Counted from the first letter of the stretch, positions 26,542-36,525 are shown. The stretch: DNA of 64,000 nt from Pedobacter sp. Bi126 (GCF_918698245.1 NZ_CAKKMS010000003.1:930001-994000); one strand, 5' to 3'. Program-made: numbers and translations. The notes: generated by a model not told the origin, from the letters alone.

Positions 26542-27324
26542 TTAAAGCGAAAAGGCTTTTAGTTCTGACAGCGCTTCAGTACCGTAGTTTTTTAGTGCTG
26601 AAGTTATTTTATCCGTTAATCCTTTATTATCGGTTGGTTTTCCTTTGGTTGGTGGGGTTAAGTCTTTTTCAGGAACGTTTACTTCTGTTACTTTAGTGGC
26701 AAACCAGGTTATATTTTCGTGGGGTAGGGCTAAACCTAAAATCATTCCAGGCAATCCTGTAAAAGATTCCGGGCCACCCGAAACGGCAATCTGGTTTGAA
26801 TAATAAGCCACTACGTAAATCGAATCCATAATGATGGCGTTGGCTCTACGGCATTCGTAACCCGCAATTTCCCTTGTTTCGTCGGTAATTTTCCAATTGA
26901 TCTTACGCAGCGTATCCTTAACAAGATAAGTATCTTCGTAAACCGACTTCTGAGAAATACTTGCCTGGCTATTATAATCAGTAGCTATCGTATTTTTTAG
27001 ATCAACAAGGGCATCCCTTGCGGCCCAGTTTGAATTTGCCGTTTCTTCTACCGCTGGCCATTTATATAAGCTTTTATCCTTAGTAAAGCTTAAGGTACTT
27101 TTAGCAACCTTAAATTGAGGATTGTTCTTTTTATACTGTTCAAAAGCAGGAGTCATATAGCTTTCATTATCCTTATTGATTTTCTTTTTAATCAAAGCAT
27201 ACATATTAGATCTTTTCTCAAATTCGATCATGCCATTTTGTACGAAGTGTATGTTCTGGGCAAAAAGACCATTGCTGATGAAAATAACAGCAAATAGGAT
27301 GATATATTGTAGTTGAGTTTTCAT
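26542..27324 (-). CDS. GLPGLI family protein
   Basis: A 260-residue secreted protein with a signal peptide (IFISNGLFAQ) and the name-giving motif FTGLPGMILGLALPHE near residues 193-208. The family is confined mainly to Bacteroidota and its function is not established; members are thought to sit in the periplasm. It starts five bases after the stop of the outer-membrane barrel gene, so the two are one transcription unit and probably work together. Confidence 0.9.
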   Translation of the reverse strand: MKTQLQYIILFAVIFISNGLFAQNIHFVQNGMIEFEKRSNMYALIKKKINKDNESYMTPAFEQYKKNNPQFKVAKSTLSFTKDKSLYKWPAVEETANSNWAARDALVDLKNTIATDYNSQASISQKSVYEDTYLVKDTLRKINWKITDETREIAGYECRRANAIIMDSIYVVAYYSNQIAVSGGPESFTGLPGMILGLALPHENITWFATKVTEVNVPEKDLTPPTKGKPTDNKGLTDKITSALKNYGTEALSELKAFSL

Positions 27325-27329
27325 GATTA

Positions 27330-30134
27330 TTATTTTTGTGTTTTAATACCGCCGCCCATTTTATTGAAATCCCACGATACAGAGAACATTAAATATCTTC
27401 TAATGGTTGTATAACTGCTCTGGCTAATCGTGGTATTAGATGCCGAACGATTAAAACCTATATTCTGATTTAGAATATCATTTACAGTTGCTGAGAATCT
27501 TAAGTTTTCTGCTTTAAAGAATTTTTTGCTTACCGATGCATTCCAGATCAGACGTTCAAAGCTTTCGGTTAACACCTGGGTTTTTCCATTATACTGGTAT
27601 TCTGCATCAGTTGATATTTCAAATTTTCCTGGTAATTGCACATTGCCAGATGCATAACCAGTCCATCCCCACCCATCACTATTCCTGCCAATACTTGCCC
27701 TTGCCATATTATAGGAGGGACCAAATCGGGTATAAAAACTATAACTTTTATCCTTGTATTTCGAGATATTAATACCACCGCCGTAGCTATAGTTTTTAGT
27801 ATTATTTAAGGTCCTGCCTAAATCAGTGGTAATAAAATTATAAGAAGAATTTCCATCTGCGTCTACATTTAAACCTACGTTTATTTCGCCAAGAGCATTT
27901 ATTTTTCTGCTTATCTGCCCGTATAAATAAAAATTGGTCTGCATTTTATCATTGTAATTAATGTAGCGGTAGGTGCTTTTACCAACACTATTGGTGGTTA
28001 CATCACTAATAATTGGATTTGCCGTAAAGCTGTAGGAACCACTTAACCAAACCGATTGGTTGGTTAAAACTTTGTAAGAATTATAACTAGCGCTGACATT
28101 GCTCCTAAACGACGGTCTTAAATCTTGATTTCCCTCCACAACATTAAATGGATCATTATTTATCCTAACTGGCTGGAGTTGATCGAGTGAGGGCTGGTTG
28201 GTATTACCATTATAGTTGATCCGTAATGATTTTTGCTGAGAAAAACGATATTGATAAGATGCTTGTGGCATGTAATTAATAAAGTTTCTTACATAGGTTT
28301 TATTGTGATAAATATCATCCTGCTTAAAATTTACACCACTAAACTTCGATCCAAAATTGATAACGGTTTTACCTTTTTTATAGTTGAAAATTGCACCAGC
28401 CTGATTAATGGTCTGGTTCAGTTCAAAGTTGTTACTGTAAAGGGTATCCAAAATATCATATCTGCCACTTCCGGATTGATTAAAGGATAACCGATCCGAT
28501 TTTCCATTCATTAAAGTCAGTCCATAGTTAATAATTACGGTCAATGTTTTTGAAAGAGGCTCGGTATATGCGGCATTTAACTTAAAGGCACTATTAGTAA
28601 TATTGTTGGTCTTTAATTGGTTGGTAAGACTATCTATTGTTCCTGTTCCAGCCTCATTTGACCGCTTGTTAAGCGAGTTTAAGTACCCTTCACTATTGCT
28701 TTTGTTGATCGATTGATTTAAGTTTAATGATAATGTACGACCTTTCTTTTTTAATTTTTTAGTGAATAAAACGTTCATGTTAAAACTTTGATCATCAACC
28801 TCGTTAGTTAACAATCTGTCGGATGAATTTAGGAATTTATCATTTTCACCATAAGTTGAGGTAATAAAATGGTTTGAGGTATTGCTTTTTTTCAATGCCC
28901 CATCAACATTAACTTTCATGGTCAGGGTGGTGTCGATTTTAAGCTCATACATGGCATCCAGTTTTTGTCTGAACATGTCATTATCGAAAGATTCATCAGA
29001 GGTGTTATTCTGTACTCCCGATTCTAAATTGTTTTGATTTATTGAATTTTTATCACCCTGAACCCTGATTGATCCAATTTTATAATTTGTGTTTAACGAT
29101 TCTTTATCTTTATTCCATTTGTTATCGAAATGCAAACCGCCAGTTCTCGCTACGGGTAAACCCTGGCCATTATATCGCCCGTCATAACTATCAAAATCAT
29201 CGCCCCCACTACTAAAATACATTCCACCGTCATCAGTCATCGTCAGCCCACCTGAAGCGCCGTATTTATCCCGGTCATCCCAGCCTAAACCTACCGTTCC
29301 GTTGTTGCCTAAAATGCCATAGGCAGAAAATTTCTTTTTGCCCCAGAATTTATTAAACATTCCCTGCCCCTGATAAAAATCTTTTGTTCCATAACCACCC
29401 TGCACTTTGCCAAAGTAGCCGTTCTTTTTATCTTCTTTAAGTTTAATGTTAAGTGTTTTGGTTTTTTCGCCATCATCAATACCTGTAAAGCTAGCCTGAT
29501 CGCTGGCTTTATCATAAAGTTGAACAGACTCTACCATATCTGCCCTCAGGTTTTTGGTTACCAGTGTTGGGTCGTCGCCAAAAAATTCTTCACCATCTAC
29601 CAACACCTTCGGTACTGTTTTGCCCTGGGCCGTAATTTTTCCATCTTTATCTACCTGAAAGCCAGGAAACTGTTTTATGAGGTCCTCAACCTTTGAATTC
29701 GGTTCGATATTATATGCTTTGGGATCAAACTCTGTAGTATCACCTTTAATTTTTATGGCTGTTCTGTTTCCTTTAATAATTACATCGGCAAGAATTTTGG
29801 CCATCCCTGTAAGATTAATTTTTCCATAATCCTTAACCTGAGTGGTAGAATCGAGCGTAAAATGATCTACAAAATCTGCATACTTAGGGTAAGAAACCAA
29901 TAAGATAAACTTCCCGTTTTTAATTCCGCTAAGCTCGAATGAGCCATTTTCTGCTGCCCTTGTATATTTTACCAATGTAGAATCTTTTGCATTTAAAACT
30001 GCGATGGAGGTTCCAGATAAAAGCGTTGTCGATGCAGTATCAATCGTTCGGCCTTTAATGGTATGGAGGCTTTGTGCTTTCGAATAAGTGGAGATAAAAA
30101 CGAAAAGGCACAACGAGAGTAATAGGCGTTTCAT
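27330..30134 (-). CDS. Outer-membrane beta-barrel protein with carboxypeptidase-regulatory domain (TonB-dependent receptor-like)
   Basis: A 934-residue protein with a signal peptide ending STYSKAQ. Residues about 25-105 are a carboxypeptidase-regulatory-like domain (IKGRTIDTASTTLLSGTSIAV). A plug-like part follows (VEDLIKQFPGFQVDKDGKIT, KVLVDGEEFFGDDPTLVTKNL) and then a barrel rich in aromatic beta-strands ending LMFSVSWDFNKMGG. This matches the OMP beta-barrel family that is regularly paired with GLPGLI proteins. It lacks a SusD partner, so glycan import is unlikely. The substrate is unknown. Confidence 0.87.
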   Translation of the reverse strand: MKRLLLSLCLFVFISTYSKAQSLHTIKGRTIDTASTTLLSGTSIAVLNAKDSTLVKYTRAAENGSFELSGIKNGKFILLVSYPKYADFVDHFTLDSTTQVKDYGKINLTGMAKILADVIIKGNRTAIKIKGDTTEFDPKAYNIEPNSKVEDLIKQFPGFQVDKDGKITAQGKTVPKVLVDGEEFFGDDPTLVTKNLRADMVESVQLYDKASDQASFTGIDDGEKTKTLNIKLKEDKKNGYFGKVQGGYGTKDFYQGQGMFNKFWGKKKFSAYGILGNNGTVGLGWDDRDKYGASGGLTMTDDGGMYFSSGGDDFDSYDGRYNGQGLPVARTGGLHFDNKWNKDKESLNTNYKIGSIRVQGDKNSINQNNLESGVQNNTSDESFDNDMFRQKLDAMYELKIDTTLTMKVNVDGALKKSNTSNHFITSTYGENDKFLNSSDRLLTNEVDDQSFNMNVLFTKKLKKKGRTLSLNLNQSINKSNSEGYLNSLNKRSNEAGTGTIDSLTNQLKTNNITNSAFKLNAAYTEPLSKTLTVIINYGLTLMNGKSDRLSFNQSGSGRYDILDTLYSNNFELNQTINQAGAIFNYKKGKTVINFGSKFSGVNFKQDDIYHNKTYVRNFINYMPQASYQYRFSQQKSLRINYNGNTNQPSLDQLQPVRINNDPFNVVEGNQDLRPSFRSNVSASYNSYKVLTNQSVWLSGSYSFTANPIISDVTTNSVGKSTYRYINYNDKMQTNFYLYGQISRKINALGEINVGLNVDADGNSSYNFITTDLGRTLNNTKNYSYGGGINISKYKDKSYSFYTRFGPSYNMARASIGRNSDGWGWTGYASGNVQLPGKFEISTDAEYQYNGKTQVLTESFERLIWNASVSKKFFKAENLRFSATVNDILNQNIGFNRSASNTTISQSSYTTIRRYLMFSVSWDFNKMGGGIKTQK

Positions 30135-30428
30135 AGATAAGATTTGGTTTTGTTTGCCGAATATAAACTAATATGTTAGTTGTGCATAATGCTTTAACCT
30201 TTTTTAACATTATTGCCTAATATTCAATTCATTTTAATCTTTCAGGTTTTACAACAAATCGTTTTTCATATAGGTTAATTAGCCGTTCGTCTATAAATAC
30301 AAGCTCATGGTATAATAGCCGGTAACTCGCTGAAACGTTTTTGATAAACCGCAGTCTTAATTACAAAACCACCTGATAGTTAGGTGTTTAAAACAAAGTA
30401 TTTATCACAACATAAAAATATTAAAGTC

Positions 30429-31070
30429 ATGAGAACTTTTATTAAAAATTTATTCGCAGCTGCATTAGTAACGGTTACTTTTAGTAGCGCAACAGTAGTA
30501 GCAAACGCTACAGAAAACAACGCAAATTATACCGCTATAACTCAGGTTAAAAATATCGGTAAAATTGTAGTATCCGGAAATGTTAAATTGATCCTTGTTC
30601 AGGATGCCAAAGAAAGCGTTGAAGTTTATGATCAATATTATACCAAAAATGCTTTGGTACAACAGCAGGGAGATGAACTTAGAATCACCTCTTTTGATAA
30701 AAAGACCTTAATTGTAATTGCCCACGTAAATAATTTAACTGTTATTGAAGCATCGAACACAGCAACGGTAAATACAGCAGGGAACTTTTACCTGATAAAC
30801 TTAAATGTTGTTTTAAACGACAAAGCATCAGCAGATATAACAGCCAATATTGTTAACCTATCTACTACGGTTAAAGATACTGCATCATTAAAGTTAACAG
30901 GTTCTTCTGAAATACATTCAGCATTAATTGGATCGGGTTCTGAAATTAAAATGGACGATTTTACTGCCCAGGAAAGCACAATTAAAGTAGCAGATAAACC
31001 AATTTTAGCAAACAACAATAAATCACGCTATGATGATCTTCAGGTAGATTTATTAGAAAGGCTATTCTAA
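30429..31070 (+). CDS. Secreted DUF2807 (head GIN-type) domain protein
   Basis: A 213-residue protein with a signal peptide (FAAALVTVTFSSATVVANA). The rest is a repetitive beta-structure of the putative auto-transporter adhesin head GIN type, with KIVVSGNVKLILVQDAKESVEVYD at the start and later alternating short strands (LTVIEASNTATVNTAGNF). These proteins are common and uncharacterised in Bacteroidota. The ATG at 30429 is chosen over an upstream GTG because the signal peptide begins there. A strong terminator follows. Confidence 0.75.
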   Translation: MRTFIKNLFAAALVTVTFSSATVVANATENNANYTAITQVKNIGKIVVSGNVKLILVQDAKESVEVYDQYYTKNALVQQQGDELRITSFDKKTLIVIAHVNNLTVIEASNTATVNTAGNFYLINLNVVLNDKASADITANIVNLSTTVKDTASLKLTGSSEIHSALIGSGSEIKMDDFTAQESTIKVADKPILANNNKSRYDDLQVDLLERLF

Positions 31071-31090
31071 TCCCCATCATATATTTTACC

Positions 31091-31127
31091 AAAAAGGCGC
31101 TGAATTTAAGTTCAGCGCCTTTTTTAT
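31091..31127 (+). terminator. Intrinsic terminator after the DUF2807 gene
   Basis: GGCGCTGAA (31096-31104) pairs perfectly with TTCAGCGCC (31111-31119) around a six-base loop. An A-run precedes it and TTTTTTATTTT follows. It could act in both directions but lies 20 bases after the DUF2807 stop. Confidence 0.9.
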
Positions 31128-31138
31128 TTTAAAAGATG

Positions 31139-31245
31139 GTCCTCGTTTGTAACGAGGATCTACGAGGTCTGCATTTGTAATGCAGGTAAGAAATCTGATT
31201 GCGATAAAATCGCTTTTCTCCTGCATCCTCGTTACAAACGGGGAC
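31139..31245. repeat. Triple-hairpin repeat, copy 2
   Basis: A 107-base relative of the element at 13584-13693. The 21-base outer inverted repeat (31139-31159 with 31225-31245) has one mismatch. Internal stems are CTGCAT-TTGTA-ATGCAG (31169-31185) and GCGAT-AAA-ATCGC (31201-31213). Compared with copy 1, the first internal stem differs at both partners of one base pair, so pairing is kept. It also lies in a convergent gap, ending four bases before the ALDH stop. Confidence 0.85.
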
Positions 31246-31249
31246 AATT

Positions 31250-32791
31250 TTACAAATCAAATTTTATCCCCTGTGCTAAAGGCAGCGTGTTCGAATAATT
31301 GATGGTATTGGTTTGTCTGCGCATATAAGCCCTCCAGGCATCAGACCCGCTTTCCCTGCCACCGCCTGTTTCTTTTTCACCGCCAAAAGCACCGCCAATT
31401 TCTGCGCCTGAAGTACCAATATTTACATTGGCTATGCCACAGTCAGAGCCTTTAGCCGATAAGAATTGCTCTGCCTCTCTTAAATTCAAAGTCATAATGG
31501 CCGATGATAATCCTTGAGGAACGGCGTTTTGCAAAGCAATGGCCTCGTCTAATGTTTTATACTTAATCAGGTATAAAATCGGCGCAAATGTTTCGTGCTG
31601 AACAATCTTAAAATCATTCTGAACTTCGGCAATACATGGTTTTACGTAACACCCGCTTGTATAGGCATCGCCCGATAAAACGCCGCCATCTACCACAAAA
31701 TTGCCGCCCTCTTCCTTGCATTTTGCAATCGAATCTAAGTATGCTGCAACCGCTTCGGTATCAATCAGTGGTCCCACATGGTTATTTTGATCTAAGGGAT
31801 CTCCAATACGCAACTGTCCGTAAGCTTTAACCAGTTTAGCGGTAAAAGCATCATATACACTTTCGTGGATAATTAGCCTCCTGGTAGAGGTACAACGCTG
31901 CCCCGCGGTACCAACAGCACCGAATACCGCACCGATTAAACTCATATCTAAATCAGCATGTTCTGAAATGATAATGGCATTATTACCACCAAGTTCAAGT
32001 AAGCTTTTTCCTAACCTTGCGCCTACTGCAGCACCGACTGCCTTACCCATGCGCGTCGATCCGGTAGCAGAAATTAAAGGAATGCGGCCATCATTTGTCA
32101 TGAGTTCGCCAACTTCCCTATCGCCTAAAACCAAGTTGCAAACCCCTTCAGCGATATTGTTATCTTTAAAAACCTTTGCAATAATTTGTTGACAGGCGAT
32201 TGCGGTTAGCGGTGTTTTTTCTGATGGTTTCCAGATGCAAACATTACCACAAACCAATGCCAAAGCGGTATTCCAGCTCCAAACCGCTACAGGAAAATTA
32301 AATGCAGAAATAATACCTACAATCCCTAACGGATGCCATTGTTCGTACATGCGGTGGCTTGGGCGTTCGCTGTGCATGGTTAAACCGTAAAGCTGCCTGG
32401 ATAAACCTACTGCAAAATCGCAGATATCGATCATTTCCTGCACTTCACCAAAACCCTCCTGCAAACTTTTCCCCATCTCGTAAGAAACCAGGGTGCCTAA
32501 CGCATCTTTGTTTTCACGTAAGGCATCACCAAACTGGCGCACAATTTCTCCTCTTTTTGGAGCCGGAACCGTACGCCATGCTGTAAATGCTTCCTGCGCT
32601 TGATGTACAACAGCATCATAATCAGCAGCACTTGCAACTTTTGCCGAAGCAATCAGTTTGCCATCAACGGGAGAAAAACTTTCTAATGTATTTGTATTAA
32701 GTTCACCGCCCCAATTGCTGCCCGTACTATAAGCGGCATTACTTGCATTAATGCCCAGTTTATTTAAAATGGATTGAATATCTGTAGTCAT
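31250..32791 (-). CDS. amaB: ALDH7-type aldehyde dehydrogenase (probable alpha-aminoadipic semialdehyde / piperideine-6-carboxylate dehydrogenase)
   Basis: A 513-residue aldehyde dehydrogenase with the general-base Glu in LLELGGNNAIII and the nucleophilic Cys in GTAGQRCTSTRRL, 34 residues apart. The segments SHRMYEQWHPLGIVGIISAFNFPVAVWSWN and GAEIGGAFGGEKETGGGRESGSDAWRAYMRRQT are those of the ALDH7 (antiquitin) group, which oxidises alpha-aminoadipic semialdehyde in lysine breakdown. No other lysine-catabolic gene is in the window, so the exact substrate is inferred from family only. It serves as a useful internal comparison for the GapN-like protein. Confidence 0.8.
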   Translation of the reverse strand: MTTDIQSILNKLGINASNAAYSTGSNWGGELNTNTLESFSPVDGKLIASAKVASAADYDAVVHQAQEAFTAWRTVPAPKRGEIVRQFGDALRENKDALGTLVSYEMGKSLQEGFGEVQEMIDICDFAVGLSRQLYGLTMHSERPSHRMYEQWHPLGIVGIISAFNFPVAVWSWNTALALVCGNVCIWKPSEKTPLTAIACQQIIAKVFKDNNIAEGVCNLVLGDREVGELMTNDGRIPLISATGSTRMGKAVGAAVGARLGKSLLELGGNNAIIISEHADLDMSLIGAVFGAVGTAGQRCTSTRRLIIHESVYDAFTAKLVKAYGQLRIGDPLDQNNHVGPLIDTEAVAAYLDSIAKCKEEGGNFVVDGGVLSGDAYTSGCYVKPCIAEVQNDFKIVQHETFAPILYLIKYKTLDEAIALQNAVPQGLSSAIMTLNLREAEQFLSAKGSDCGIANVNIGTSGAEIGGAFGGEKETGGGRESGSDAWRAYMRRQTNTINYSNTLPLAQGIKFDL

Positions 32792-33003
32792 ATATCTAAC
32801 GATTTACACAAAAAAACAAAAAATTAACAGAACGGAGGTCAAATTCTGGTCTTTAAATTATTTCCATAATCAATATCTCCCTTTAAGCATAATCAGGTGT
32901 AAATAAGGCTATAAATTGTGCTTTTTGCTTTGCAATATAAATAGCGTAGTTTGCCAAAAGAATAATGATATCAAATTAGACTTCAGTCGTTATAAATAGA
33001 AAA

Positions 33004-33882
33004 ATGAAAATAAAATTATTGCTCATTGCTTTTTTAGGGTTCAGTATTTCCCTTTCGGCACAAACAAAAAAGGCAACTAACTCGCTGTTGTGGGAAATTT
33101 CTGGTAATGGATTAAAAAAGCCTTCCTATCTATTTGGCACCCATCATTTAATAGGGGCTAAATTTGTAGATACGATGAAGGTTCTGCAGGAAAAGTTTAA
33201 ATCTACCGATGCAGTAGTGGGCGAGATTGTAATGGACAGTACTACGCAAACTAAAATGGCCCCGTTTTTAGTAATGAAAAATAATACGCTGGATAGTTTA
33301 TTAACAAAATCAGAATACAAGGAAGTAAAAGATTATTTTAAAAGCAAACAACCAGGTTTTGAATTAAAGCAACTGAACAATTTCAAGCCCGCAATGGTAG
33401 CAATAATGATGATGCTTTTTGAAAGCCCAGATATGTTAAAAGATATAGGTGAAGGTATGGATGATAGCTTTCAGAAGTATGCCAAAAAAAATGGAAAATC
33501 ATTATATGGTTTGGAAACAGCCGAATATCAGGGTGCACTTTTATTTGACAGTGATCTGCAAAAACAAAAGAATGCATTGCTAAAATCGATCCGGGAAGTG
33601 GATAAAAGCAAACAAAAAATGGAAGAACTGAAAACTTATTACATCACTCAGGATATGGATAAATTAACTGAACTCTTTAAAAATCAGGACGAAGAATCAA
33701 AAGAATTTATGACTGAGCTCTTAAAAAACCGAAATAAAAGATGGTTAGATCAGCTGCCGGCTCTAATGCAGAAGCAATCGTTATTTATTGCGGTTGGAGC
33801 GGGGCATTTACTGGGTGCCGAAGGCTTGATAAAAGGGTTGCAGGTAAAAGGATACATTTTAAAGCCCGTAGCAACTAATTAA
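33004..33882 (+). CDS. TraB/GumN family protein
   Basis: A 292-residue secreted protein with a signal peptide ending SLSAQ. LLWEISGNGLKKPSYLFGTHHLIG near the N-terminus and FIAVGAGHLLGAEGLIKGLQVKGY at the C-terminus are the two conserved blocks of the TraB/GumN (PF01963) family; the GTHH and GAGHL motifs carry the invariant His residues. The family is related to TIKI-type metalloproteases, but bacterial members are mostly uncharacterised. It lies upstream of the M1 peptidase gene, which has its own promoter. Confidence 0.85.
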   Translation: MKIKLLLIAFLGFSISLSAQTKKATNSLLWEISGNGLKKPSYLFGTHHLIGAKFVDTMKVLQEKFKSTDAVVGEIVMDSTTQTKMAPFLVMKNNTLDSLLTKSEYKEVKDYFKSKQPGFELKQLNNFKPAMVAIMMMLFESPDMLKDIGEGMDDSFQKYAKKNGKSLYGLETAEYQGALLFDSDLQKQKNALLKSIREVDKSKQKMEELKTYYITQDMDKLTELFKNQDEESKEFMTELLKNRNKRWLDQLPALMQKQSLFIAVGAGHLLGAEGLIKGLQVKGYILKPVATN

Positions 33883-33895
33883 TATTTCAATGTGT

Positions 33896-33928
33896 TTGTG
33901 AAAAACAAAAGAAAGGGAGCTACATTTG
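33896..33928 (+). promoter_or_regulatory. Bacteroidota-type promoter for the M1 peptidase gene
   Basis: TTG at 33896-33898 and TACATTTG at 33921-33928 are separated by 22 bases. This matches the TTG / TAnnTTTG promoter pattern of Bacteroidota. The ATG of the peptidase gene is 61 bases beyond the -7 box. Confidence 0.6.
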
Positions 33929-33989
33929 CGTTTTTACTTTAGCACTAATAGCTGTGTTTAAAGTAAAACTAATTTGTAAAAACATAAAA

Positions 33990-36500
33990 ATGAATAAAAA
34001 AATTATTGCCTGTGGTGTGATGCTGGTTTCTGCTTTTTTGGCTAATCCACTTTTTGCACAGGAACAGCCTGTAGAAAAATCGAACAACTTAAATGTTTAC
34101 CGTGTAACTGCAACTAAAGTTAACGATCTGGTGCATACCAAACTTGATGTATCTTTTGATTATGCAAAGCGATACCTATACGGTAAAGAATGGGTTACTT
34201 TAAAGCCTCATTTTTATCCTACCGATTCTTTAACCCTTGATGCGCAGGGAATGGATATTAAAACCATTGCATTGGTTGGCGCAAAAGGAAATACCCCGCT
34301 TAAATATGTTTATAAAGATAATAAGCTTTATATCACCCTGAATAAAAAGTACACCAATAGCGAAAAGTACACGGTGTATATTGCTTACACCGCTAAACCC
34401 GATGAATTGAAAGTAAAGGGAAGTGCGGCCATAACCGATGCTAAAGGTTTATATTTTATTAACCCAGATGGTGCCGATAAAAATAAACCAACACAGATCT
34501 GGACCCAGGGTGAAACAGAATCGTCTTCGGCATGGTTTCCAACTATCGATAAACCTGATCAGAAAACTACCGAAGAGATTTCGATGACGGTAAAATCGAA
34601 ATACACAACACTTTCTAACGGAAAATTGATGAGCCAGAAAGCCAATGCAGATGGAACAAGGACCGATACCTGGAAGATGGATCTGCCACATTCGCCATAT
34701 TTATTTATGATGGCGGTGGGCGAATTCAAAATCACAAAAGATACCTATAAAGGGAAGGAAGTAAGTTATTACCTCGAACCGAAATTTGCGCCCTATGCCA
34801 AGCAGATTTTTGGTAAAACACCTAATATGATCCAGTTTTACAGCAATTTGTTAGGGGTAGATTATCCATGGAACAAATATGCGCAGGTGGTAGCCAGAGA
34901 TTACGTTTCGGGCGCAATGGAAAATACTACGGCTACTTTACATGGCGAGCAGGTACAAAAAACAGATCGCGAGTTATTGGATGAAAATGAAGAAGGAACC
35001 ATTGCACATGAACTTTTTCACCAATGGTTTGGCGATTATGTGACCGCAGAGTCGTGGTCTAACTTAACCATGAACGAATCTTTTGCCACCTTTGGCGAAG
35101 TGATCTGGCATGGACATGATGCCGGGCAAGATGCAGAAGACAAATCACGTTACGATAAATTACAATCTTACTTAGGATCGACCAAAAAAGGAGAAAGCCC
35201 TGTTTTGGCCCGCTTTTATTATGGCGACAAGGAAGATATGTTCGATAACATCAGCTATGCTAAAGGATCGATTATTTTATATGCCCTAAAAAATCAAATG
35301 GGCGATGCCGCTTTTTACAAATCACTTAACCGCTACCTCACCACCAATGCCTTTAAAAATGGCGAAACACATCAATTGCGTTTGGCTATGGAAGAGATTA
35401 CCGGAAAAGACTGGAGCCCTTATTTTAATCAGTGGTATTACAATGGTGGCCATCCGGTTTTAAGTATCGATTATGGTTACGAAAACGGCAAGGCAACAAT
35501 TAAAGTTAAACAAACACAAGATGCAAGCGTGCAGACCTTTACATTGCCGATCAAGATTGACATTTATGCAGGAGGTAAAAAAATCAGAAAAGAAATCCTG
35601 ATCAATAGCCGTGAGCAGAACTTTAGTTTCGACGTAAGTACTAAACCCGATTTAATCGATTTTGATGTAGATAAAATTTTAGTTGGAGAAACCAACGACA
35701 ATAAAACCGCTGAAAACTATTATTTCCAATACAAAAATGCGCCTAGTTATGCCAATAGAATCGAAGCCCTGCAATTTATTATGCAGAGCAAAGCCAAAAG
35801 CGGCCAGCTGGTGTTGCTAGAAGGTTTAAAGGATAAATCTGCAGATTTACGCGCTTTAAGCATTGATGGGATTAACTTAGAAGATGCTCAGATTAAAGCA
35901 GCAGTTTTACCGGTTTTACTTCAGATTGCCAAAACAGATAAAAATACCGAAGCAAGATCAGCTGCAATTGTGAAATTAGCTGAAACTGGCGATCAGGCTT
36001 ATAAAACTTTAGTGTTAGAAAGCTTAAAGGATAGGTCGTACAAGGTAATTGCTGCCGGTATTGATGGTTTGGCCAAACTGGCTCCACAAGAAAGTATCAC
36101 AGCTTTAGCATCGTTAGATGAAGATACGAAAGCACATATAGCACCTTCTATTGCAACATTATATATCAATGAACCAAAAGATGAGTATCAGGCATTTTAT
36201 GATAACATTATGCTTACAGGCGACAGGAATAGTGTTTTTGCAGTAGTTGGCCAGTATTTTCAGTACCTGAGGGCCAACAATAATCCTGTAGTTACCGAAA
36301 AAGGTATTGCGAACATTGGTGGCGCCATTGAAAGATTAAAATTACAGACCTATTTAAACAAGCAACTTGCGGGTGCTTATACTGCAGCTGCGCAGGCTAA
36401 AACACAACAGGCTGCCGCAATAAGCGGAGAGGCTAAAACAAAGCTGAGCAAACAGGCCGAATTATTTAAAAAAGGCGCAGCTGATCTGGAAAAAGAATAA
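33990..36500 (+). CDS. M1 family zinc aminopeptidase with HEAT-like C-terminal region
   Basis: An 836-residue secreted peptidase with a signal peptide ending NPLFAQ. The gluzincin motif HELFHQWF begins near residue 340 and the third zinc ligand follows in NLTMNESFA, 18 residues after the second His. The substrate-binding GAMENTTA motif lies near residue 308, so all catalytic parts are present. The C-terminal 280 residues are helical and HEAT-like, then Ala/Lys/Gln-rich. The ATG at 33990 is preferred because the signal peptide starts there; an in-frame GTG upstream lies just after the promoter. It probably trims peptides in the periplasm or outside. Confidence 0.92.
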   Translation: MNKKIIACGVMLVSAFLANPLFAQEQPVEKSNNLNVYRVTATKVNDLVHTKLDVSFDYAKRYLYGKEWVTLKPHFYPTDSLTLDAQGMDIKTIALVGAKGNTPLKYVYKDNKLYITLNKKYTNSEKYTVYIAYTAKPDELKVKGSAAITDAKGLYFINPDGADKNKPTQIWTQGETESSSAWFPTIDKPDQKTTEEISMTVKSKYTTLSNGKLMSQKANADGTRTDTWKMDLPHSPYLFMMAVGEFKITKDTYKGKEVSYYLEPKFAPYAKQIFGKTPNMIQFYSNLLGVDYPWNKYAQVVARDYVSGAMENTTATLHGEQVQKTDRELLDENEEGTIAHELFHQWFGDYVTAESWSNLTMNESFATFGEVIWHGHDAGQDAEDKSRYDKLQSYLGSTKKGESPVLARFYYGDKEDMFDNISYAKGSIILYALKNQMGDAAFYKSLNRYLTTNAFKNGETHQLRLAMEEITGKDWSPYFNQWYYNGGHPVLSIDYGYENGKATIKVKQTQDASVQTFTLPIKIDIYAGGKKIRKEILINSREQNFSFDVSTKPDLIDFDVDKILVGETNDNKTAENYYFQYKNAPSYANRIEALQFIMQSKAKSGQLVLLEGLKDKSADLRALSIDGINLEDAQIKAAVLPVLLQIAKTDKNTEARSAAIVKLAETGDQAYKTLVLESLKDRSYKVIAAGIDGLAKLAPQESITALASLDEDTKAHIAPSIATLYINEPKDEYQAFYDNIMLTGDRNSVFAVVGQYFQYLRANNNPVVTEKGIANIGGAIERLKLQTYLNKQLAGAYTAAAQAKTQQAAAISGEAKTKLSKQAELFKKGAADLEKE

Positions 36501-36525
36501 TAATTAACATAGTTAGGTGTCGATG

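Noticed and set aside
30370-30386. Small hairpin CACCT-GATAGTT-AGGTG before the DUF2807 gene
   Set aside because: Five-base arms in AT-rich sequence are expected by chance, and no promoter or regulator site lines up with it.
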